Assembly (NCBI GenBank): GCA_963969595.1
Contig: OZ018412.1
Span: 28,458,339-28,522,338 of the forward strand
Reading direction: 5' to 3'
DNA length: 64,000 nucleotides
Source: Neckera pumila
Lineage: Eukaryota > Streptophyta > Bryopsida > Hypnales > Neckeraceae
Under the pieces are notes generated by a model. The model made no database searches. It had not been told where the DNA came from and was given only the letters and a program-made list of their open reading frames with translations. The position numbers and the translations under genes were made by a program. Positions within the stretch are counted from its first letter, which is position 1, and each line of letters starts with the position of its first letter. Below are positions 55,081 through 64,000 of the stretch, in pieces.

Positions 55081-58000
55081 TACTTTTGAGATACCCTATG
55101 CTAGGGTCCGATATTTATATAATTAAATATGGCATCTAATGAAATTTTCTGAAATTATAACGTGGCATAATTGAAGAGTCTAGAAAATATTAATGAAAAT
55201 AATTTAATCCTCAAAAAATTCATGATGTTCAAATCATGAGTACTAAAAGCCGTGGGTATTGGTGAAGGCTGGTGTTGGACTACTGATCAGCCTAGTGCCA
55301 AGATTAAAATTTTGAAAAGAAAAATATTTCTACATCCATCCATCTTTTAGATCAAAAAACACTTTTTCAATCATATGTATGCACTTTTCAATCCAAAAAT
55401 GGCAACTTCATCCACACTTTTGAGAAAAATGGAAAAAATTTGGCAAAAAAAGGTTACTTTTATCCGGCGAAAAATAGACATTTATTTTGAAATGGTGCAA
55501 TCTGGCCCCATGGTTCCCAAAAAAAAGGGCTGCTATTGATAATGCTGTGAATATTGCTAAAGGTCACATAATATTCTGAACCATATTAAAGGTCATGAAC
55601 CTTGTAAAATGAACTTCCAATAACTCTAAATCAAATTAATGAAAAAAAATGATTACCAAAAAAGATATGATTTCGTATAGAGCCTAATGAATCTGACCCT
55701 CACGTATGGTAGTTTAGGATTACTTAACCCCTACAGGTCATAGACTATGTTTTCACTCTAGAACTGCCATTTCTAGAACAAATACCAAATTTTACAAAAA
55801 AAACTTTTTTGACACATGTAACTATAGGATCTTGTAGTAAACTTGTTTGAGAATATGTAGAAAAAATTTCAGAATTTTCCACCTTGTACATTGCAAGATA
55901 TTAGCATTTGAATTGACAAATTTCAGATTATTTGGAATTTCAGATCATTTGGAATGCTTGAAACATTTCAGATCATTTGGAATTATACAACATATAGGAA
56001 AAAAACATTAAATAGAAAGGAGTAGAAAATGATTCAAAACACTAAATTGTTAAGAATTTAATTATGGAATTGAAAAATGTCGATCCCAATGGTTGTATTG
56101 TTGCAATAAACAATATACATCCTATGCTTTTATTTTTTTCAAAAAATATTAAAAATTGAATTAAATAAAAGACTTCAAAGTTTATCTTAGAGTAGAAAAT
56201 CCATAACTGCCCGCAAATTAGAACACCTCATAATTTTCATCTCGTATATCAAAATGGAATAATTCAAAGCTTTATACGTATATATAAATCTAAATAACCA
56301 ATTTCAAATTTTTAGTTTTTTAAAAAGTGATTTTTCAGAATTTTTTTGAGCTGCCCGTCGACCATTGAAAATGACATATCATCCAATAACTTTTTAACCA
56401 TGTAGTCAAAAGTTTTGAAAATTGTTGGGCCTTAAAGCTACTCCTTGGGCACACATTGTGTGTAATTTTCAAAGAAAAAAAAATTCCATCCGCAGTGAGC
56501 TATCTAAAATTGCTATATTGCCAAGAAAAGCCGTTTGGTCCTTTAGGGGTTAATCCCCCAAAGATCAAAGTATTGTCATTGGACAAAATGGACTTTGGAT
56601 AGGTTTGAGTAACTTCAATTTTTTACTTGATTTTTTAAAAACTTTTTGAAGATAGAAAACACGGATAGAAAAACATTTAAGCTTTATGGAGATATAATTT
56701 TTAATTTCAATTGCTGCCCAATAGCAAAAGTTATACCGTAATGGGCTTTGTTTTTTAGTTCGTCAGGCAACAAAACAAAATTACAAAAATTTGAAATATT
56801 TTATTTTAATTAAACATTCATTTTAATTTGTTCAAGACATTTTGGTCAAAATACTAAATTGTTCTTTAAAACATCTTTAAAACATAACTAAAGAAATTGT
56901 TATGAGAAATGAAGGCTGAAAAATCATAGTCAATTTATTTTTAAACTTAGAAAAAAATTAGGACAAGAAGACAATGGAAAAACACACCATATTTTGCAAA
57001 TTTGAATCAAAGATTCAAAAAGCATAAAATTGAAATAATTCATTAAATCTTAATATATAATTAGCTCTATACAAAATATTCAAAGATATTCTATAGATTC
57101 TATAGATACTTTCAAAATGAATTTGGGGGCATTGGAGGGTTGTTTCAGCCATTTTCCTTTGTTGGAAACTACAATACGCAGTCAAAATAAAATAAGTAAA
57201 AATAATTAAAAAGTTTTTTTTTAATTGAAAAAAAAATTGGAAAAAAAATTGAAAAAAAAAATTAATTTATTCATTAAGTATTAATATCTGATGTAGCACT
57301 CTTTGTTCAGGCAGAGTTCCTAAAGTTCCCATAGTCCGGAAATAAGATGGAAACTCACGATCTTTCGGAGCCCCGAAATCTCTTCGAATGAAACAAAATG
57401 CAAGAACAAATGTTACTTTGGCTTGAAAAATTGTCATTTATCAAAATTTGAGTTCAAATACAAAGCCAAAGCTTATCAAAAGCTCTTCAAATCTAAAATG
57501 TTCTTCTTTGCAACTACTAGCTTTATAAATAATTTAAGAACATCTTTGATGAAATTTGTATTTTTTGCGTACGTCTTCTAAGTATAATGTCACAACTCCA
57601 CATGTATAAATGTTGATTATGTGCCTTTTATAAAATTATTTGAACCCAATAGTGGATTTTTTTTCATGCTAATTCAAAAGGAATTCAATAAAATATCTCT
57701 AGAATACCATGCAATGCCGTACTATGCAATTATATTCACAAGGCAGTTGGATGGGACAACTGTGATTTTGTTGTGTACAAGGCCACTACTAACTACAAGA
57801 AAACTTGTCAAATGCTACAAACACTAGAAGTATTGCATGGTATTCTAAAAGTCTTGAAAGTCATCTTGTTTTTTGGTCCTTATTTTGTTTCTAATCCTAA
57901 ATTGCATTTGAATTTTTAACCTCTAAAGTCCCATTGTCCCCTCGAGTGACAAATTGGATTTTGGGCAGGTTCTTGTGACCTCGATTTTTAATGAAACTTT

Positions 58001-59179
58001 TTGAAACTTTTTTGTAAGATAGGAAAACTGATTAGCTTCCTAGAATATGATCTTTGTTTCAATTGGTGACTAGGAGCAAAAATTATACCACAAAATGCCT
58101 AAAAGTGAACTCAGGGAGCATCCCAAAAAAATTACAAAAAGTCCAAATAAATTTTTGATTTTCTTTTCCTAAAATATTATATTTTATCTACATGTGAAGC
58201 TTTAATTCATTCTATTTAGACTAGTAATGAGAAAATTAAGGACAAACTTGTTTTTTGGACAATCTAAGCATCTTCTTGAAAAAATTTCTTGAAAAAATAA
58301 CTTAAAGGATTCATTTTTGAATGCAATTTTCAAAAAAAATTCAATTTTTTATTTTGAGAATATTGTATTTGTTCTAAAAAATTCTCACCATTGTAATTAT
58401 TGTGTTTCAACCCCATCTTAGAGCTATTAACAATTTAGTGTTTTTTCCAATCTTGGACCTATTTCTACTTATCAATATTTTAAAGAATAAAAATCAAGTA
58501 TTTTTTTTTGAAATTTTTATCCTAGACTTTCAACTCAATTCTTCAACACAAAATATTTTGAATTCAAAGTTTGTAGTACAACAAATTCTACAAAAGGCGG
58601 TCAAAGTCATCGAAAATTGCAATAAAGTGTTCAAATTTTATTTTTTCTACTTTGACTACTAACATCTTCTGATCTATATGGTCAAACTTCATGAAATTTT
58701 TACCATATGATCTTGGACAAGTGAAGTACAAGACCCTATGGTTTGATTCTAAGAAAACATTTTTTTCTAGTTCCTTGGATGGACACAACCAAAATGGCAG
58801 TTTTGAGTGGTTTTTGACAGAAAAATGGCCTTGGGACCTTAGAGGTTAATCTATTTTTTATTTGACTTTTGTGACAAAAAATCATGATTCTATATAATCT
58901 ACTATCTTCTTTCTAAATTGAGGATTATTTCCCTTCTTTGCACAGAGGAGAAGATACAAAGAAATGACTGAGTAAAAATGAATGGCCCTAATATGCCACA
59001 TGAGCTTGAACATTCTTATTATTTCCTATCAACATTGTATGCATATTAGGTTATCAAGCATAACCTTTGGAGCACTATTCAATGGGGCTTGAAATTTGTA
59101 CCCAAGTTGGACTTGGAAAACAAAGGCTTGTTACAAATCTTTAATATTTTTAAAGTAATATTGTTTCAAATATGAGATT

Positions 59180-59503
59180 TTGAATGATTGTCACACTTGT
59201 GGTTTTGGAAGTCTAGAATATTTTTTAGTACCTCTTGTTGGTGTGCTCAAAGATGATATTAAAAGGCCTAATTTCTTGATTAATAGACATTTTAGAAATG
59301 ATTGTCAAAATATTATATGTATTTATGATACTTCTACTAAAAGGCTTCCAATCACTATAGTGGAACAATGGAATAGTGCAAATAACATATTTTTGGTTGC
59401 CCAATCTTCTTTACAAAGTTCTTCAGATAGACCAAATTATTTAATTCAAAATTTCAAAATTTATACCTTTAATTCAAAAAAATTAGAATGTGTAGGAATG
59501 TAG
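59180..59503 (+). pseudogene. Isolated open frame in the AT-rich block, unknown
   Basis: In this frame the peptide includes EYFLVPLVGVLKDDIKRPNF and STKRLPITIVEQWNSANNIF, with varied composition more protein-like than expected for random AT-rich DNA. There is no ATG: the frame opens at a non-standard codon. No family recognised. It may be a remnant of an element protein. Confidence 0.25.
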
Positions 59504-60566
59504 TTCTTGTGAAATTTAACTTCCTCTTTGCAATTATAGTATTAAAAAGAAGTACTAGTAGTAGTCATAGTATTCAAGCAAAGCTCTCTATAGAGATGGA
59601 GGATAGCTTTAGCAACTTTTGGTGATGAAAAGACATTTTCATCGATAAGGGTTATTTAGTAGAAAGCATGCTCCTATTGATGCAACAATAGTTCTAGCTA
59701 ATAACAATGGATAGAGATTTTATGACCAAACGAGCTAATAGTATTTGAATGTAGATTTACTATTATTTATAGTATAAAATTCCAAAAATAGAATAATACA
59801 ACAAATAATGCAAGTATTTCTTGCAAACTCACTATATGGCTTCTTTCCTATTTGTGGCCTACACATGTTTTATTTCTTGTTTTATTTCAGTGAAGACTAC
59901 ATCCTAAGAGGGTATGCTCAATATTTTTTATTTTATTTAATTTCATCCAAACTAGTTGTTTTTGTATGCATAACTTGCAAAGTTGATCTAATTGCGATGA
60001 TGTTTATAATGTAGATATATTATTTTTATCTCCTAAATGTTTGAGCCTCTTTGAGTTTCTTGGAATTTGCTCAAAATTTAAAAAAGAAAGTTTGATTAGT
60101 TTAATCAATTTTTTTTAATTGTATTCGTATGGATTTAAATGAAATATATTATGGTCAAGATGATATAAGAAAAGAAACACAATATTATCACCTATATTTT
60201 GAAAGCTTATAATGTTTGATCAAGAGGGTATTAAAAATGTGAAAGTAATTTCTATTTTTTACATGTCAAATCTGAAATTGAGGTTATGAAAAAAATAAAA
60301 AGTTTAAGGATGTAACAAACATAACCATAATTAACTTACTGCTTTCCAAAATCTATTCTATAATTTCTCAAATGAATTTCTAATGTATTTTTTCCTCAAG
60401 ATCTAAAGTAGAGCCATCCATTCTCGACTAATGACCCATTTCTGCCCTATAGGTGCATGTACTTTTGAATTTTTTTTTTTTTTTTCAAGGTTGGAACTAA
60501 CAAATACATGACACATGTCCCAAGTTGTAAGAAAAAAAGTAGGAATAATAATTAGGAAAAAAATTC

Positions 60567-60845
60567 TTGAATGATCGGAATTGGAAGAGTCTAGATGTTG
60601 GCCATGGGTCTGGAGTACTTTTTGCCTCCCAAATTCATAGTAATTTCAATTCAAGCGATAAAATGACCAAATTTTTTGCAATCTTTGTCATTTCTATTGA
60701 TGTACCTTTGAAAAATATTTGTTTTGCCTTCACTGCTCCAGATCATGTTGGAATTCTTTATTTGGTTGGTTATAGGTGGCACTACTTTATTGTATTTGAA
60801 GTTCTACTTGAAGGTGTATTTCCTATAAATTTAAAAAATCCATGA
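60567..60845 (+). pseudogene. Second isolated open frame in the AT-rich block, unknown
   Basis: A 92-codon frame containing VGHGSGVLFASQIHSNFN, KFFAIFVISIDVPLKN and YLVGYRWHYFIVFE. Like the frame at 59180 it looks like the remnant of a real protein in a degraded setting, but I recognise no domain. Both lie on the plus strand and could derive from one broken gene. Confidence 0.25.
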
Positions 60846-62460
60846 ATGCTTGCACAACTTGCAATTTATCAATGATTTTAATGTTTTAAAATGGAGTAGG
60901 CCATCCAAAATACTATTTTGGTAAGATTTTATGTAACTTCAAAGTTTAATCACCACCAAAATATGGTACCTTGAGCATTTAGGGGGTATAATTAAATGAA
61001 TTTTAATATATTCTTAAAAAACATATTGAGCTAAACTCACTTACATTTCAACTATTAAAGTTTGAAATTTTGAACTCAAATATAAGAAATTGAACATAAA
61101 TTCTTGAAAATTATGCGAAGTTATTTTTTGTCCTACTTTGAATCTTTTGAAAAAATTCAATTAATAATAGAAAATCTTCCATATAGAGTACAAATTTTGA
61201 AAATCAGTTTTTTTTCTAAGTAGATTTAATTATAGAATAGTTAATCTTGATTATTATTTGATGCAAAACTTTCTAATATGAAGATTATATAAACTACTCA
61301 AATAGGCCCATTATTAACCCCTAAAGGACCAACGGGGGAGTTTCAATTTCCAAAATTGTAAAGATCTATTATCAAATACAATTTAGAACAATATTTTAAT
61401 GATGACTCTCAAACAATAGCTGTAAAATATGATTTATAAATCACATTCACATGGATTTATCAAAAAATATACAAATCAATATTTTACAATAAAATGAGAG
61501 GCCAGAAAATGAAAATCCCATCTAAATCAATTGTTGATTGAATATTTATGATTTTTACAAGAATTTTTTTCTATAAGTTCAAAATGTTGAATTCTAATCA
61601 AAGTGATTTTTGAAGATTTTTATAATATTTTTTGATTCAAGTAATTTTTGGAGGGTCATTTTTTGAACTGAAAAAGTTACTTTTTGAACCTACCAATATC
61701 CTTTGAATAATCAAATATTTGCAAAATAAAATCTTCGTAATCTATATTATTCAAATATTGAAGAACTAATACAAAAATATTCAAAAAAATTGATGGATGG
61801 AAAAATGCAATTTGATGAGTTTTGGATGACCTTTCATTCACTGTTCAAAATTTGTATTCATGGTCCCTAAAGGATTGAAAAATATATTTTGATGAGTGTT
61901 GGATGTGTTTCCGTTCATTCATTTTTCAAAATCTGCACTTATGGTCCTTAGGGGGGTAAAAGAAATTCATTTAAAACTATTTAAGAAAATCAAGGTTTCT
62001 AATTTTTTGAGTTTTTGTACCATTTAATTTGAATGAGCCTAAATCTTTTGTTCAAAAATTCATTCTATGCTTGAAGGATACATTCACAAATCATCTAATG
62101 TTTTTTGAACTCCTAAAGGTCCATGTATTTAAGATGTAGATGTTCTTTGCTCAAATTTGATTGTACTTTTTAAAATATCCATTATCAATATTTGATACAA
62201 ATTTAAGCAAATCAAGCCTTCCATGATTAGGTCCTAATTCATTTAAAAAAATAAAAAATAAAAAACCTTTTTGATTTATTACAAATAGAAGTGTTTAACC
62301 CCTAAAAGCCCAAGGGTTTGGACAAAACATAAGTGTGATATAAAATATAAGTTTTGTAATTTTTATGGGCCTCGTCAGGAGACACTGACGCTCCCAACAG
62401 AAGGAACGCTGACGCCCAATGGGGAATGTCAAGAAGGTGAATGCTAGGGAGCGTCTGAGA

Positions 62461-62656
62461 TGTTGGTGTTCAAATACATATTGCATTTTAGGGTTTCATC
62501 TCGATAGTTCATCCTTCTGCTAAACCTGTACATCACCTGTATATCCAATTAGTTTAGGGTTAGTAATTCTTTACTTAAGCCAGTGCTTAAGCTATATTCA
62601 CCCTCTCTTGCAATAGAAGCAGACACAGCGTTATTAGAATGCAACCTGTTTCAACA
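62461..62656 (+). repeat. Putative 5' LTR of the Copia element
   Basis: It starts TGTTGGTGTTC and ends TTTCAACA, so the ends are a 5-bp inverted repeat TGTTG/CAACA. It abuts the primer-binding site. The length of 196 bp is short but within the range of plant Copia LTRs. The left limit is inferred because the 3' LTR is outside the window. Confidence 0.65.
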
Positions 62657-62668
62657 TGGTATCAGAGC
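62657..62668 (+). promoter_or_regulatory. Primer-binding site, initiator tRNA-Met
   Basis: TGGTATCAGAGC is the standard plant retrotransposon primer-binding site for reverse transcription from tRNA-iMet. It lies immediately after the CAACA end of the LTR. Confidence 0.92.
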
Positions 62669-62830
62669 AGTCAGATCCTCAAGTAGTTAGAATGCGCTTG
62701 TAGTGATCCGTTAGACTGTAGCATCTCAGCAGAAGTTAATTTTTCTTTGTAAGTTTATTTCACAGCCGCAATATAGACAACACTATATAGATCAGGAATC
62801 AAAGTGTTCCGATCACGATACAAGTTAGAA

Positions 62831-63898
62831 ATGGATCCTAGCATCAAAGATGTTCCGGAAACTATGAAGCTAGCAGGACCTAGCAACTATATCATTTGGA
62901 GTTATAAAGTTAAAATGTTACTCATGCAAGAAGGGTTGTGGAGATTTATCAAACCTGCTATAGTACCCTACTTTCAGCGCATCGTTGATACATCGATCGC
63001 GATTCCGATCCCAGCGGCCAATCTTGCAACAACCTCGATCAGCACAGTTGGAGACGAAGGCGATTTTGATGGTGACATCAATTCAGTAGCAGCAGCAATG
63101 CCAGCGCCAGCACCACGGCCACCAGTCACAAGACCACCAGCTGCAGTAATTGTACCAGCAATTCACCTCGAAACAACAGACACCTTACAAGAGAATGAGC
63201 TATGTTTTCGGGCAGGGAGAATCATTATTTCAACGGTACGAGAATCTATCATATTGAGCATCATTCATCTTACAGATCCTAAGTCTATTTGGAATCGTCT
63301 CAAAACTATGTGTGACGTCCAGAGCTCATCGAGGCGTCTATCAGTTAAAGAACAATTCTATTTGCTCAAACTAGCAGAGGGAAAGAATGTAGGAGAATAC
63401 CTACAGGAACTAAACCTACTAGTTACACAGTTGGCTAATCTAGGAACGCTAATACTAGATGAGGACCTAGTGGACCTCACTTTGAATAGCTTGCCAAGAA
63501 GTTGGGCTATATTTAGACAAGTCCAGAAAGGTCGAGATCACGTACCTTCCTTCTCCGAACTTGAAGGGTTGCTTCTTCAAGAAGAACAGAGCCAAAAGTT
63601 GGACAAACAGAGAGACGAGTACGAAGAGGTGAACTTTATGCGCACGAACGAGGTACCAACTTGCGGCAGCTTCAACTCATCTTGTAGTTGCCCACAATAT
63701 GGATGGGGTTTTAACGATTGACCTAGACCTACAATACAGATCGGCACCCAACAAGGTATTAGCCAACAACAACAAAACCAAGGCCAGCACCAAAATCAAA
63801 CGTCAATATTTTGTCACAGATGCGGCAAGGCAGGTCACCTCTCTCACAACTGCACATGGATTATGCTAGAAGAGCGTATCAAAGCGATGTAGCTTCAG
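62831..63898 (+). pseudogene. Copia gag polyprotein start with in-frame stops
   Basis: ATG at 62831 opens MDPSIKDVPETMKLAGPSNY then IIWSYKVKMLLMQEGLWRFI, the typical start of plant Copia gag (DUF4219/UBN2 type). A Pro/Ala-rich insert follows, then VKEQFYLLKLAEGKNVGEYL and LNSLPRSWAIFRQV. TGA at 63719 ends the first open part. The same frame continues through a Gln-rich stretch to a CCHC knuckle CHRCGKAGHLSHNC (63812-63853), then TAG at 63889. A further TGA follows near 63922. Gag would form the particle and the knuckle bind RNA. The stops are each one transition from a sense codon, so this copy is decayed. Confidence 0.8.
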
Positions 63899-64000
63899 CT
63901 CACAAATCTATCACAAAATTGACCACAGCAAGTCCACCTTGCAGAAGCTGAAGAATATATCAAAGATTACACTTCAGACTCCGAGTACGCTCCACCGCAT

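Larger units (their letters stand above)
55081..62460. repeat. AT-rich repetitive heterochromatin-like block
   Basis: About 7 kb of strongly AT-rich DNA with poly-A/T runs. An 18-bp word TTAACCCCTAAAGGACCA is present at 61314 and, inverted, at 56536; diverged versions occur at about 55723, 57916, 58831 (inverted), 61860, 61950, 62113 and 62294. Segments near 56540-56830 and 57900-58440 are diverged copies of 3452-3800. No complete gene is present. The pattern suggests old copies of one or more AT-rich repeats, but I could not define element ends. Confidence 0.55.
62461..64000 (+). mobile_element. Copia-type LTR retrotransposon, 5' end (cut by window edge)
   Basis: A short putative 5' LTR (62461-62656, TGTTG...CAACA) is followed directly by a primer-binding site complementary to initiator tRNA-Met, then a gag-like frame and a CCHC zinc knuckle, in the usual plant Copia order. 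Protease, integrase and reverse transcriptase would lie beyond 64000. In-frame stops inside gag indicate a defective copy. Confidence 0.85.

Noticed and set aside
55081..62460. AT-rich block as integrated giant-virus DNA
   Set aside because: Suggested by base composition and isolated frames, but no viral hallmark gene is visible and the block shares repeats with 3452-3800.
1..64000. CRISPR arrays, bacterial operons, rRNA or tRNA genes
   Set aside because: Tandem repeats present lack the repeat-spacer pattern; coding features are spliced; no rRNA or tRNA gene was recognised by eye, though a covariance-model scan was not possible.

Overview
This is a eukaryotic (plant) nuclear window made mostly of transposable-element remains, with two well-supported intact host genes in the right-central part. 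Compact GT-AG introns, a full plant-type phospholipase A I (pPLAI) homologue, and several transposase families I associate from memory with bryophytes, lycophytes and charophyte algae suggest a streptophyte, probably a non-flowering land plant. The species cannot be fixed from the sequence.

Layout. 1-7.1 kb: three CACTA-type non-autonomous DNA elements with 3-bp target duplications, one of them a 226-bp palindromic MITE inside an older decayed reading frame. They sit among an old transposase fragment and an inverted partial copy of a long LTR. 7.1-19.3 kb: an older GC-richer sequence, probably once coding on the minus strand, split by two diverged LTR-like units of 4.27 kb (8034-12303, duplication GGCGG) and 4.6 kb (13545-18152, near-duplication CCCCA/CTCCA). 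A third long CACTA element lies at 18457-19305. 20.7-25.4 kb: a decayed multi-exon DDE transposase-like locus on the plus strand, with a possible relative on the minus strand at 27.4-28.8 kb. 29.6-32.2 kb: a decayed MULE-type transposase with a broken SWIM finger, minus strand. 34.4-37.4 kb: a hAT-like transposase with an in-frame TAG, followed by a 63-bp minisatellite.

38.3-48.4 kb: the best gene, an 18-exon pPLAI-type patatin-like phospholipase (LRR, armadillo-like, then patatin domain; about 1341 residues) whose exon phases all join correctly. 50.6-53.0 kb: a convergent 5-exon gene on the minus strand encoding a 418-residue WWE-WWE-RING-Deltex_C protein, a Deltex-type E3 ubiquitin ligase. 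A 0.6-kb sequence duplicated in tandem lies between the two genes.

55-62.4 kb: very AT-rich repetitive DNA with a recurring 18-bp motif and a few isolated open frames. 62.4-64 kb: the 5' end of a Copia LTR retrotransposon (short LTR, initiator-Met primer-binding site, gag, zinc knuckle), cut by the window edge.

The two host genes are not an obvious pathway pair: one is a lipid acyl-hydrolase, the other a ubiquitin ligase predicted to read ADP-ribose. The most notable observations are the Deltex-type gene, the nested insertions with target duplications, the very long LTRs with a repeated palindromic motif, and the uncharacterised transposase family.
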